From the NCBI GenBank assembly GCA_965242975.1, contig CBDETS010000007.1, positions 3,038,001 to 3,102,000 on the forward strand: a stretch of DNA of 64,000 bases. The letters are read 5' to 3'. This document shows positions 17,422-25,860 of the stretch, one piece after another. The notes beneath the pieces were generated by a model. That model made no database searches. It was given only the letters and a program-made list of their open reading frames with translations, and had not been told where the DNA came from. Each line of letters begins with the position of its first letter. The stretch's first letter is position 1. The stretch is from JAPPHA01 sp965242975 (GTDB lineage Bacteria > Pseudomonadota > Alphaproteobacteria > Rhodobacterales > Rhodobacteraceae). The translations under genes were made by a program, and so were the position numbers.

Positions 17422-18504
17422 TCAGAAACTGAAGGCCAGTCCTGCAGACCAAGTGGTGCTCTTGTCATTGCCCATCTTGCCTGAGCCGATGCCAACCTGA
17501 AAGGCAGCGCCGGTACCGAGATTGTAAACCACAGACGCGCCTACGCCCGATTCTTTCAATTCGCCGTCGTCCAATCCATTGGGATTGAGAGATTCTGCAG
17601 TGCTCGAAACATCGGGAGTGGTGGAAGTGGTCTTCGTTGTCATGCTGCCACCATTCACGCCAACCGTAAGGTCACCCACTGAGTAGGCAACGCCAACGGC
17701 GGAATGCGTGATCTTTATCATGACATCGTCTGCATTATAGGCGGCCGTGGCGTGTCCCATGATGTCGACGTCATGGCTCTTGCTGGAAAAGTTGGCCGTG
17801 ACGGACAGATTATTGCCCAAATCGGCCGACACGCTCGCGCCAGTGATCGACACCTTGTGACTTTGGCTATGAGCTGCAAACGCCCTGGGGGCCGAATCTG
17901 TTGTTTCAGCTCCAACCATTTTGTCAAATTTCCCGGACTGGAAGCCGAAGCCGACGCCGAGCCCAATTCCACCGATATCGCCTGACCAAGCCACGCCGGC
18001 TCCCAGTGCGGACTGGTCGGAGTTTTCTGCGTTGAATTCACCCGAAACAGACGCTGTCACACCGCCAATCGAATAGTCGTAACGCAGAATGTTGCCCGGA
18101 TTGCCCGGTCCACCATCAACACCCGAGTTACCATTGTAGCCTGGGTGGCTTGTATGATTGTCGGCGATTGCCCCGCCGGCCCCGACTTCCGTCAACGCCT
18201 TGTCGAAGGCACCGTCAGTATCCCCAAGTGTCACGGTGCCGAACACACCGGAGATGAAGACATGGCCTTGCGCATCAAAATTGTCACCGGCGGCTTCATC
18301 CAGATCAATGGACGCACCGAATGACAGACCGGTGTCAGTTGCGCCGGACAGACCGAAATTGACATCGATGTCCTTGTGCAACCGTGCATCCATGTCTTTA
18401 CCCCCGGCGACACCCAACTCCGCCGAACCGGTTACGGCAACATCTGCGGCGGCCATGCCACCTGCGACAACCAGTGAAGTCGTCGCGAGAACCACTCGTT
18501 TCAT
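17422..18504 (-). CDS. Rhodobacter-type porin, copy 1
   Basis: A 360-residue outer-membrane porin. The signal peptide MKRVVLATTSLVVAGGMAAAD is nearly identical to that of copy 2 at 19991. The mature part has the Porin_4 style: Gly/Asp-rich alternating beta strands (VTGSAELGVAGGKD, LHKDIDVNFGLSGATDTGLSFGASIDLDEAAGD, GTVTLGDTDGAFDKALTEVG in the eyelet loop region) and ends in WSAGLAFSF with the terminal Phe required for barrel assembly. Loops differ from copy 2, including a region absent there around KVSITGASVSADLGNN. I start at 18504 because of the signal peptide; the 14 upstream in-frame codons are not conserved. It is divergent from the recombinase gene at 18606. Confidence 0.92.
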   Translation of the reverse strand: MKRVVLATTSLVVAGGMAAADVAVTGSAELGVAGGKDMDARLHKDIDVNFGLSGATDTGLSFGASIDLDEAAGDNFDAQGHVFISGVFGTVTLGDTDGAFDKALTEVGAGGAIADNHTSHPGYNGNSGVDGGPGNPGNILRYDYSIGGVTASVSGEFNAENSDQSALGAGVAWSGDIGGIGLGVGFGFQSGKFDKMVGAETTDSAPRAFAAHSQSHKVSITGASVSADLGNNLSVTANFSSKSHDVDIMGHATAAYNADDVMIKITHSAVGVAYSVGDLTVGVNGGSMTTKTTSTTPDVSSTAESLNPNGLDDGELKESGVGASVVYNLGTGAAFQVGIGSGKMGNDKSTTWSAGLAFSF

Positions 18505-18545
18505 GATTTGTTTTCCTTTTTCAGCTGATCTTGTTTGTGCAACCA

Positions 18546-18591
18546 AATCGAAATCTCTTCGATCCGGTTCCGATATTGATCCTTATCGGAA
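18546..18591 (-). repeat. Conserved porin leader / candidate recombination site, copy 1
   Basis: On the minus strand, the 24-bp core (18568-18591) has 8-bp inverted arms TTCCGATA and TATCGGAA around the asymmetric 8-bp spacer AGGATCAA. It is followed toward the porin by a second near-palindrome (GATCGAA, then TTTCGATT). Copy 2 at 19889-19934 has the identical 24-bp core in the opposite chromosomal orientation, ahead of the other porin. It lies 14 bp from the recombinase ATG. The arm-spacer-arm design is that of a tyrosine-recombinase crossover site; a shared operator is the alternative. Confidence 0.75.
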
Positions 18592-18605
18592 CGAAAGGAG
18601 TTGCC

Positions 18606-19586
18606 ATGAAACTCACCTCGCGTTCGCGTAATCCATCTTTTTCCTTAACCTTGCCTGATCCGACCCAATCCAAGCTTGTTACGCAGCATGTGGTAATGGA
18701 AACGGCTCGAAGCCTCGCCGATGCAAGCGTCAGCGCGAACACGCGTCGGGCCTATGAGGGCGCACTTCGGCGCCTTGCCCTATGGCTGCGGGAAAACTCG
18801 GTTCCGCTGAACGATGAAAGCCTGGCCGCATACATTGCGAGCGTGGCTGCTGCCGGGCGCGCGCCACCAAGCGCGGCCATGGCCGTCGCCGCCGTGAAGT
18901 TTCGCGCGCGCCTTACCGGCCAACCCTCGCCCGTGGGCATCCACACCGCACAACAGCTGGCAGGATTCCGGCGTGAGCACTCCGGCCGGGGCGTAGGTCA
19001 GGTGGTCGGGATTTCGTGGCGCATTGCCGACACGGTCGCTTCAATTGCCGAAAGGAGTGACGGGTCCGTGCGAGGGCTACGGGACGCGGCGATTATCTCC
19101 GTCGCTTCGGATGCGCTCTTGCGGGTATCGGAGGTCGCTGCCCTGCAGGTTTCAGACGTTGAGGCGGAAGCGCCAAACACACTCACGATCCGTCGCAGCA
19201 AGACCGACCAGGAAGCCGCAGGATCAGTGGCATTCCTTGGAGACACAACAATTAATCGGGTTCACCGCTATCTGGAGCTGACGGGGATTGAGACAGGTTT
19301 CCTGTTTCGCGGCCTCACGAAGTCCGGCAAATTGCTGGAGTCACTTTCCGACCGAAGCGTTCGTCAGATCATCAAGGACCGAACCGCGGCTATCGACTCC
19401 GTGCACGGACGGGTGTCCGGGCATTCGTTGCGCGTGGGTGCCGCCCAGTCGTTGGCAGCCGCGGGCGCGTCGATCGCGGACATGCAGACTGCCGGCCGAT
19501 GGAAGTCCCAGGCGATGCCCGGGTATTATTCTCGCGGGCAGCTCGCGACCCGCAATGCGGTCGCCCGCCTCCGATACGGCAGGTAG
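18606..19586 (+). CDS. Tyrosine recombinase / phage-integrase family protein between the two porins
   Basis: A 326-residue recombinase. The N-terminal SAM-like core-binding domain reads SVSANTRRAYEGALRRLALWL. The catalytic domain shows Arg in LLRVSEVAALQVSDV (about residue 172), Lys in IRRSKTDQEAAG, HSLR at about residues 273-276, Trp in AGRWKSQAM at the second His/Trp position, and the nucleophile Tyr in PGYYSRGQ near residue 307. The set is complete, so activity is expected. I start at 18606 (MKLTSRSR) because GGAG lies just upstream; the frame is open further 5' without support. It is flanked on both sides by the inverted porin leader sites and is the natural enzyme to act on them. Confidence 0.9.
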   Translation: MKLTSRSRNPSFSLTLPDPTQSKLVTQHVVMETARSLADASVSANTRRAYEGALRRLALWLRENSVPLNDESLAAYIASVAAAGRAPPSAAMAVAAVKFRARLTGQPSPVGIHTAQQLAGFRREHSGRGVGQVVGISWRIADTVASIAERSDGSVRGLRDAAIISVASDALLRVSEVAALQVSDVEAEAPNTLTIRRSKTDQEAAGSVAFLGDTTINRVHRYLELTGIETGFLFRGLTKSGKLLESLSDRSVRQIIKDRTAAIDSVHGRVSGHSLRVGAAQSLAAAGASIADMQTAGRWKSQAMPGYYSRGQLATRNAVARLRYGR

Positions 19587-19888
19587 TTCAATATGTGAGA
19601 ATTGGATTGCACCAATTCAAGATGATCGGGATTTAAAGCGCGAAATGTCGGCATAATTTGAGATTCAAAAGCAGCCGCGAAGGTCCGACTTCCAAGGATC
19701 ATCGATCGTTGGTCGCAGCATTTGAGAATAGAGATTTCGAAAGAACTGGCTCTTTCTTGACAAAATCTGTTTGATTGGGGGAAGAATTTGACAGTGGTAA
19801 ATTTGCAACAGTCTTATCCGTTACGCGCAAAGCAAGAAGTTCAAGGTTGTTTGAACGCCAATTCTTCACGATGAATACGGTGCATGAC
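19587..19888 (+). other. Intergenic segment upstream of porin copy 2, inside the inverted sites
   Basis: This 302-bp A/T-richer stretch contains no gene I can support. It holds the best promoter candidate for porin copy 2 (19789-19818). It lies inside the segment bounded by the two inverted 24-bp sites, whereas porin copy 1 has only 14 bp plus recombinase coding sequence at the equivalent position. Confidence 0.6.
19789..19818 (+). promoter_or_regulatory. Candidate sigma70 promoter directed at porin copy 2
   Basis: A consensus -35 TTGACA at 19789-19794 is followed by an 18-bp spacer and the weaker -10 TCTTAT at 19813-19818. A second TTGACA is at 19758-19763. Transcription would cross the leader site at 19889 and reach the porin ATG at 19991. 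Assigned by eye. Confidence 0.45.
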
Positions 19889-19934
19889 TTCCGATAAGGA
19901 TCAATATCGGAAATGGATCGAAGAGGTTTCGATC
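19889..19934 (+). repeat. Conserved porin leader / candidate recombination site, copy 2
   Basis: The 24-bp core at 19889-19912 is identical to copy 1 but in inverted orientation. A second palindrome follows at 19916-19934: GATCGAA and TTCGATC arms around a five-base loop. The porin ATG is 56 bp downstream with AAAAGGAAAAG before it. In an mRNA both palindromes could form consecutive stem-loops, so a leader-RNA role is possible in addition to recombination. Confidence 0.75.
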
Positions 19935-19990
19935 CTGTCTCGCAAGCAAGATAACCTTCAACAAGACAAACTTCAAAAGGAAAAGAAATC

Positions 19991-21088
19991 ATGAAGAGAG
20001 TGGTTCTCGCAACAACGTCACTCGTTGTTGCCGGTGGCATGGCGACCGCAGACGTCTCGGTTACCGGCTCCGCCGAACTCGGCGTGTCCGGTGCGAAAGG
20101 CGCAGATGCCAAACTGCACAAGGACATCGATGTCAATTTCGGCCTGTCGGGTGCAACCGACACCGGCCTGTCATTCGGTGCGTCCATCGATCTCGATGAA
20201 GCCGCCGCTGAAGACAATGCGACCGCGACCATGGATAAAGGGCAATCCACATATGATGCGCAAGGCCATGTCTTCATTTCCGGCGCATTCGGAACCTTGA
20301 CGCTCGGCGACACTGACGGTGCCTTCGACAAGGCGCTCACGGAAGTCGGGTCAGGTGGGGCAATCGCCGACAATCACACCGGGCACCCGGGATACGACGG
20401 CAACGGCGGTCTTGATGGTTTCACGGGCAACAGCGGCAATATTCTCCGCTACGACTACTCGCTCGGCGGTGTCACCACCTCTGTTTCGGGAGAGTTCGGA
20501 TCTTCCGAATCGAGCAATTCCGCACTCGGCGTGGGCGTCGCGTGGTCCGGTGATGTTGGCGGTATCGGCATGGTTATCGGGCTTGGCTTCCAGAGTGGCA
20601 AAATGGCAGACGACATGGGAGACGCCGATGCTACCAACGACACAAGCGACAAAGCGTCGATTCTCGGGATGAGTGCATCGGCCGACATGGGCAATGGTTT
20701 TTCTGTCGTGGCCAATTTCTCCAGCAGGAAAGATGAGGCGATTAATGGCGCTCCCGCCGCGGACGCCAATGACACCATGATGAAGACCGCGCACACCGCC
20801 GCTGGACTTGCGTATTCGGTGGGCGACCTGACCGTCGCCGTGAACGCGGGCACCAAGAAAGCGAAGATTTCCGGTGCTGATACAGCCACGACAGTGGCGA
20901 CCTACGCAACGCGTACTGAGACCGATACAGGTGTTGGACTCTCGGTGGTCTACGGCCTCGGTTCAGGTGTATCCTTCCAGGTCGGCGTTGGTTCAGGCAA
21001 CGAAAAAGTCGATTTCCTGGCTGCCGGCGGTACCGACACGAACACGAAGAAGAGCAGCTGGTCCGCCGGTCTGGCTTTCAGCTTCTGA
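19991..21088 (+). CDS. Rhodobacter-type porin, copy 2
   Basis: A 365-residue porin with the signal peptide MKRVVLATTSLVVAGGMATAD and the same family features as copy 1: LHKDIDVNFGLSGATDTGLSFG, GTLTLGDTDGAFDKALTEVG, NILRYDYSLGGV and a terminal SWSAGLAFSF. Differences cluster in the surface loops (for example EDNATATMDKGQSTYD, absent in copy 1), which is what is expected for outer-membrane antigens or phage receptors under selection. Its leader carries recombination-site copy 2, and a strong terminator follows at 21121. Confidence 0.93.
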   Translation: MKRVVLATTSLVVAGGMATADVSVTGSAELGVSGAKGADAKLHKDIDVNFGLSGATDTGLSFGASIDLDEAAAEDNATATMDKGQSTYDAQGHVFISGAFGTLTLGDTDGAFDKALTEVGSGGAIADNHTGHPGYDGNGGLDGFTGNSGNILRYDYSLGGVTTSVSGEFGSSESSNSALGVGVAWSGDVGGIGMVIGLGFQSGKMADDMGDADATNDTSDKASILGMSASADMGNGFSVVANFSSRKDEAINGAPAADANDTMMKTAHTAAGLAYSVGDLTVAVNAGTKKAKISGADTATTVATYATRTETDTGVGLSVVYGLGSGVSFQVGVGSGNEKVDFLAAGGTDTNTKKSSWSAGLAFSF

Positions 21089-21120
21089 CACAGTACCTGT
21101 CGGCTAGCGCCATCATTTCA

Positions 21121-21160
21121 GCGCGCAGCAACTCCTTCGAGTTGCTGCGCGCTTCTTTTT
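21121..21160 (+). terminator. Intrinsic terminator of porin copy 2
   Basis: A perfect 14-bp stem (GCGCGCAGCAACTC at 21121-21134 and its complement at 21139-21152) with a CTTC tetraloop, followed by TTCTTTTT. It lies 32 bp after the porin stop. This is a textbook Rho-independent terminator. Confidence 0.93.
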
Positions 21161-21360
21161 GGCTCCGCCTCCAATCGAGATATCAGAATACTCGGTAATT
21201 CAGATTGGCAAATTTTACGGCTGGTCACTCCGTGAGTTGATGAATTCGGTCCCGTGGATCTCGAGTCAGATCGTTCGCGGACGATCTTTAGGAACGGTCG
21301 CCACCAACAACGACGCATTTTTGGAATCATTGGCGAGCAGTAGATGTCACTACAAATTGC

Positions 21361-21552
21361 GGCATTTCACGGATACGTGGGTTGACCCGTGCCATCGGCA
21401 ACGCCGCGTACCTGGAATACCTGAGAAACCCTGACGCTCGAGTGGAGTGTTCGCGGCACCTGGCGGGTCAAGCGAAAACGGAGACAACACGCCTTCATGA
21501 CAGGCAAGCCGAGACAATCTCGCTGAACGAGATCGAGAAGTTCAGCATTTGA
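21361..21552 (+). pseudogene. C-terminal fragment of a second tyrosine recombinase
   Basis: One frame from 21361 to the stop at 21550-21552 reads ISRIRGLTRAIGNAAYLEYLR, then HLAGQAKTETTRLHDRQ, then ISLNEIEKFSI. This corresponds to the end of integrases in which an Arg precedes the helix, followed by a His-x-x-Gly motif and a Tyr-containing DRR segment; here His replaces the expected nucleophile Tyr (TRLHDRQ). The N-terminal and central parts are absent. It indicates that another recombinase gene once stood 3' of porin copy 2. Confidence 0.6.
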
Positions 21553-21762
21553 AGTCGACGGTCTGATCGGGAAACTCGGTCTTGATCCGTGGCGCTGAGA
21601 GGTTTTGCGGAGAACGCGCATGAGACTGCCAAAGATCGAGGGGTTGCAGAAATCCGTTGCGATGGGTGCCAGCGAATTGCCACCGGTTTTCGTGGGGAAC
21701 GAGAAGGTCATTTACCGAATCGAACTGATCTCCAGTTTCGATCGAAGTCTGACAGAGGTGAA

Positions 21763-22614
21763 ATGCTCAACTATTCCGTGAGAAGCGAAGCGGTCGAAGC
21801 GCTCGAGAAGGCCGTGGCGATACACGAGGAGGTGCGTGAGAAGACGACACACGCCAGTGAGCGCCTGTTCGAACAACGTTGCCGGGCGGCACACGAGGTG
21901 ATCGAGCAGGTGGAGACGTATGTGAATTCCCTCGCAAATTCGCCCAAGGAATTCAACAAGGCCGTTGCGGATTACCGAATTGCAGCTGGTCGCTTCGATG
22001 ATCACGTAGAGCGTCTTGAGACGGAGGCAGCACAAACCACGATGGCTGGAGGCGCCACGGGAGCGGCTGGAGCTATAGCGGGCGTCGGAATCTCGGCGCT
22101 CGGGCCGTCTGCCGCAATGGCGGTAGCGACGACCTTCGGCACAGCTTCCACCGGCACAGCGATTTCAGCTCTCTCCGGAGCGGCGGCGACGAATGCCGCA
22201 CTGGCGTGGCTCGGCGGCGGAGCGCTGGTCGCCGGGGGCGGTGGCATGGCGGCGGGCAGTACGTTGTTAGCCCTTGCGGGGCCGATCGGTTGGAGCGTGG
22301 CCGGTATAGCTGTCTTGGGATCCGGCCTGTATCTGCGTTCACAAAATTGGGAGTACGCGAAGGAGGCGATGGAACTCCGCGTCAAAGTGGAAGGAGAGAT
22401 CCATTCACTTGCGGCTGCCATGGCGGAGATCGAGGGCCTGAAACGCACAACCAGGGAACATGCGGATGGATGCGTTGCCAGCCTCGAATGGCTAACCGGA
22501 AATGCACCCACGAACTACCGATATTTCCGGGACGACCAGAAGGAAAGACTTGCGGCGCTGATCAACCATATCCGTTCATTAGCCAAACTTCTGGTCGCGC
22601 AGGTAACCTTGTGA
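21763..22614 (+). CDS. Coiled-coil and glycine-zipper membrane protein (first gene of TerB operon 1)
   Basis: A 283-residue protein. Residues 1-95 form a charged helical coiled coil (EAVEALEKAVAIHEEVREKTTHASERL and onward). Residues 97-205 are a Gly/Ala-rich membrane region of glycine-zipper type (GGATGAAGAIAGVGISALG, GGGALVAGGGGMAAGSTLLALAGPIGWSVAGIAVLGSGLYL), and the C-terminal part is again helical. The ATG at 21763 is favoured by GAGG upstream and by the coiled coil starting at once. The TGA overlaps the GTG of the next gene, so the two are co-translated. I do not recognise a named family; a pore-forming or membrane-stress role is a guess from the zipper pattern. Confidence 0.75.
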   Translation: MLNYSVRSEAVEALEKAVAIHEEVREKTTHASERLFEQRCRAAHEVIEQVETYVNSLANSPKEFNKAVADYRIAAGRFDDHVERLETEAAQTTMAGGATGAAGAIAGVGISALGPSAAMAVATTFGTASTGTAISALSGAAATNAALAWLGGGALVAGGGGMAAGSTLLALAGPIGWSVAGIAVLGSGLYLRSQNWEYAKEAMELRVKVEGEIHSLAAAMAEIEGLKRTTREHADGCVASLEWLTGNAPTNYRYFRDDQKERLAALINHIRSLAKLLVAQVTL

Positions 22615-24071
22615 ATCGGCCTGACATCAGCCGAACAGGCCCGCACGTAGCGGCGCAGACGGCGGCCTCATGGGCGGCGCTTGATGCAGCCGCCCGGGGC
22701 GACGCGCTTGATGCAGCCTTGACGAAACAAGACCGGGCGTTCCTGGAGGCACTCGGGGAGCTTCAGGTCGTTAGAGATTTCGTCGGTTCGCCCGAACACA
22801 TCCTCGGTAATGCCAATACCAAGCACGGCGAGATTGCGGAACAGGTTCATGTGGGAGTCCGCCGGGCCGTCGACGTGCTGAATCAGCGGCCGCCAAGCGC
22901 CAGCTTCGAAGGCGTGGATCGGCTCGATCCCGTGGACTACGTAGATAGCGGGGTGAACATACAGTCCAAGTTCTACAACGGCTTGCAGAACACCCTCGAG
23001 GGGATTGGATCACATGCTGAACAACACAAGGACTTCGCGTTGAGCGGTGGGCGGTACCACATCCCCAAGGATCAGTTCGTTCAAATTCGGCAGCTCCGGG
23101 AATCTGGAAGGATCGACGGCTTGTCCAATCGGAGTATCGAGCGGCTAGAGCGGGAGCTCGAGGAGCTTCAACGGACCACCGGCCGACCGGTGGACGATCT
23201 CGTTGAGTCGGGCGAGTCAAGGTACGACGAGGTCCAACAGGGGCGCGTTCACGAAACGATCAATGATCGTAAGGACAGGCTCGCGGACATGAACAAGGAG
23301 ATGAAGGATCAAGCGCGCGGAGAGTACGGTCCGTCCCTATCGGGGGCCGTCACCGCCACGGCCATTGGGGCCGCGGCGGGAGGCGGCGTGCGCTTGGCGC
23401 AGGCAGTCTGGGTCAAGTACCGTGAAGGGAAGAACCCCTTTCGGGGCGGCTTTTCTGCCGAAGACTGGAAGGACATCGGGCTGGACACGGCCAAAGGCGC
23501 AGGCACCGGCGCCATCGCAGGCGGTACACTGTATCTGTTGACAAACTCTACCGAACTGGCGGCACCGTTTGCGGGGTCGTTGGTGAGCGGTCTGATGGGC
23601 ATCGGCGACCTTCTCGGCCGGTACCATGCTGGTGAGATAGATGGCGAACAATTCGTCGATTGCTCGCTCATGGTCGCGGCTGAAGCCGCGATCGTCGGCA
23701 TATCTGCCGCTGCCGGACAGACGCTTATTCCCATTCCGATGCTTGGTGCCTTTGTCGGCAGCATCGCGGGAAAGATTGTTGCGTCGGCAATCAGGGAAGG
23801 CCTCGGGGAGGCTGAGTCAGAACTGATCAGCCGCCTCAAAGCCTACGAGGCGGATGCTATCGGAAAGCTCGACGACGCGCTTCGCGCAGTGATGGACCAA
23901 CTCGACGCCCATTTCGGGCGATTGTCGGATTTGGCGCGAATCGCATTCGATGAGACCGTAAACGCCGAACTGAGGTTGGCGGCGAGCGTTCAGATGGCGG
24001 AGGCTGTCGAAGTTCCGGACGACCAGATCCTGCGTTCAAATGACGACCTGGACACATTTATGGAGGAGTAG
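22611..24071 (+). CDS. Large glycine-zipper protein of unknown function (second gene of TerB operon 1)
   Basis: A 486-residue protein starting with GTG that overlaps the previous stop (GTGA). The N-terminal half is soluble and helical and contains YVDSGVNIQSKFYNGLQNTL followed by GGRYHIPKDQFVQI, and later EVQQGRVHETINDRKDRLAD, a set I recall from uncharacterised proteins with this same three-part layout. Residues 250-400 hold several Gly/Ala-rich segments (SGAVTATAIGAAAGGGVRLA, GAGTGAIAGGTLYLLTNS, LIPIPMLGAFVGSIAGKIVA) fit for membrane insertion, and the C-terminal 80 residues are helical and acidic. The frame is open upstream of 22611 only because it overlaps the preceding gene. No catalytic motif is visible. 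Confidence 0.75.
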   Translation: MNRPDISRTGPHVAAQTAASWAALDAAARGDALDAALTKQDRAFLEALGELQVVRDFVGSPEHILGNANTKHGEIAEQVHVGVRRAVDVLNQRPPSASFEGVDRLDPVDYVDSGVNIQSKFYNGLQNTLEGIGSHAEQHKDFALSGGRYHIPKDQFVQIRQLRESGRIDGLSNRSIERLERELEELQRTTGRPVDDLVESGESRYDEVQQGRVHETINDRKDRLADMNKEMKDQARGEYGPSLSGAVTATAIGAAAGGGVRLAQAVWVKYREGKNPFRGGFSAEDWKDIGLDTAKGAGTGAIAGGTLYLLTNSTELAAPFAGSLVSGLMGIGDLLGRYHAGEIDGEQFVDCSLMVAAEAAIVGISAAAGQTLIPIPMLGAFVGSIAGKIVASAIREGLGEAESELISRLKAYEADAIGKLDDALRAVMDQLDAHFGRLSDLARIAFDETVNAELRLAASVQMAEAVEVPDDQILRSNDDLDTFMEE

Positions 24072-24073
24072 CG

Positions 24074-24508
24074 ATGGATTCTCTGTACAGGACCCTCGAG
24101 GAGTTTTCTCCCGATTTGTATGTTGCGACATTATCCAAAGTTGCACATTCCGATGGACTTCATCCCAACGAAAGGGAGTTGATTGAGCAGCATGCGTCTC
24201 GGTTAGGCGTCGACTCGGATGTTCTACCGGACGTTCCGGAAGATCTGTCGAACCTGCCTTGGGCTACGCGCATCCTGGTCTATCGTGATGCCTACATGCT
24301 GACGTTGGCGGACGGTTCGCTGTCCTCCGAAGAGGAAGAGCATCTTGCCGAGTTGGCGGGGAGAATGAAGCTGTCGCCAGAAAAAACCAACTCCATCCAT
24401 GCTTGGGTGCACGACTACGGGGAGCTTCTCGAACGGTTCGACCAGATTATAACGACCTTGAGTGAAGGACGCTCAGGCGCCGAACGCCCAGGCCCATACG
24501 CGCAGTGA
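24074..24508 (+). CDS. TerB-like protein (third gene of TerB operon 1)
   Basis: A 144-residue helical protein with two acidic TerB half-motifs: KVAHSDGLHPNERELIEQH and LTLADGSLSSEEEEHLAELA. TerB/DUF533 domains are helical bundles with conserved Asp/Glu residues that can bind a divalent metal; they occur in tellurite-resistance clusters and in several anti-phage and surface-stress systems. It begins two bases after the preceding stop, so the three genes form one operon. No ATPase, nuclease or von Willebrand partner is present nearby, which separates it from classical ter clusters. Confidence 0.75.
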   Translation: MDSLYRTLEEFSPDLYVATLSKVAHSDGLHPNERELIEQHASRLGVDSDVLPDVPEDLSNLPWATRILVYRDAYMLTLADGSLSSEEEEHLAELAGRMKLSPEKTNSIHAWVHDYGELLERFDQIITTLSEGRSGAERPGPYAQ

Positions 24509-25031
24509 GTCAAGGAGCAGAGGTGTCGTACTTAGCTTTCGTCATGGATCAAGTCAGGAAATCCTTGTCCCGGATCGCCGAAAAGGCGAAATGTCCGGAC
24601 GTCATTAGTCGTAGTTGCCGTGCTCGTTCTCGAAGCGCCGGAAAGAGCGGTATGGCTGGGGCGCGAGACCAAAGAAGGAGATTTCAGTTTCTCTAACATC
24701 TCCTTGAGCGGAACTGTTGCCAGCCCCGACAGGAATGGGCCGGATGACGCAAGTGGGGAACACTGCTGCAGCAAGGCGAAACACGACAGTCCGAATGCCG
24801 GTGCCTGTTTCGAAGGTGCCAAATGCAGATCAGACCTGTCCAATCCGGCAACGTGGTTGCGGTCATCTCACTATGGCGAATGTTCCGGAGGAAGCTGCAA
24901 AGGCCGTCTTCTACATTCTGAACAACCTCGAAAATCCTCCGCACATGGATTCCATAAAGGAGCGCCAAAAACCTTAGGATCATGCGGCTGCCATCTAAGA
25001 ATACCAGACACAGTTCTCTCGCCAAAACCTG
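24509..25031. other. Gap between the two convergent TerB operons
   Basis: This 523-bp stretch carries only short frames without motifs or ribosome-binding sites. No strong hairpin terminator stands out to me. It separates operon 1 (plus) from operon 2 (minus), so it must contain both 3' ends. Confidence 0.5.
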
Positions 25032-25856
25032 TCAGAGTATGCTGATTCGACGATTGAATGCTCTTTTCACTTCATCAAGTGCGAGTTCCTCACTTTCTTG
25101 AATCCTGCCATCGGCTTCAATCAGTTCCTGAAGGAATTCTGTGATCTTGTCAGCTATTGTCCGGTAATCACAATCGGGGTTTTCCTGTGTGAATTCTTTC
25201 AAGGTCTTTGAGAGTTCCATAATCCTGAATCTGGAAAAATCATCTTCAACAAAACTGATGCCCAATTCAACGAACCTGGGGTCATATCCCCATGATTTCA
25301 CGAAATACTCGTTGATCCTATTTCGCTCCTTCTCATGAACTTCTCCGTCAATTGCCGCAACCCTTAACGCAAGAGGGGCCAGGAGATCGAATAACGCCAA
25401 AGCCAATACCTCAATAGGTGTGTTGAGCCATTCCGGGATGACCTCGATCCGGCCAGAAAACGCCGAATCGATCTTGCTCTTGCCGAATTTCCAAGCAACC
25501 CCGGACACCACAGCAGCTCCAATCACCCATCCGATTGGCGTCGCGGCCGTGCCCAACCCGATCAGTCCGAGGATTCCGCCACCAGCGAAATAAGTGGTCG
25601 CAACGGCAGGCGATGCAGCTATCGTGCCACCTGTCACCATCACACAACCTGTCTCAATTTGTTCACGAAGTAATTTCCAAATTCGGGAACTCAGATAAAC
25701 ATCATCGCCGATACCCAACTGCACCTTGAAAGCCCGTTCATCCTTGATGAGAGAATCAATCGTGAGAGAGCCAAACCCGTCTTTCCAATTTTCCCCGGAT
25801 CGAGGTTTCGTACCGGGTTCTGAATTGTGGCCGGTCTGTAACTCTTGGGAGGTCAT
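25032..25856 (-). CDS. Membrane-anchored TerB-like protein (second gene of TerB operon 2)
   Basis: A 274-residue protein. After a soluble start it has Gly/Ala-rich membrane segments at about residues 72-125 (CVMVTGGTIAASPAVATTYFAGGGILGLIGLG and PIGWVIGAAVVSGVAWKFG in outline). The C-terminal half is a TerB-like bundle with RVAAIDGEVHEKERNRINEYF and ELIEADGRIQESEELALDEVK, the same paired acidic motifs as in the 144-residue protein of operon 1. It therefore fuses in one chain the two properties split between genes in operon 1. It starts four bases after the stop of the preceding gene. Function unknown. Confidence 0.75.
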   Translation of the reverse strand: MTSQELQTGHNSEPGTKPRSGENWKDGFGSLTIDSLIKDERAFKVQLGIGDDVYLSSRIWKLLREQIETGCVMVTGGTIAASPAVATTYFAGGGILGLIGLGTAATPIGWVIGAAVVSGVAWKFGKSKIDSAFSGRIEVIPEWLNTPIEVLALALFDLLAPLALRVAAIDGEVHEKERNRINEYFVKSWGYDPRFVELGISFVEDDFSRFRIMELSKTLKEFTQENPDCDYRTIADKITEFLQELIEADGRIQESEELALDEVKRAFNRRISIL

Positions 25857-25860
25857 GAGC

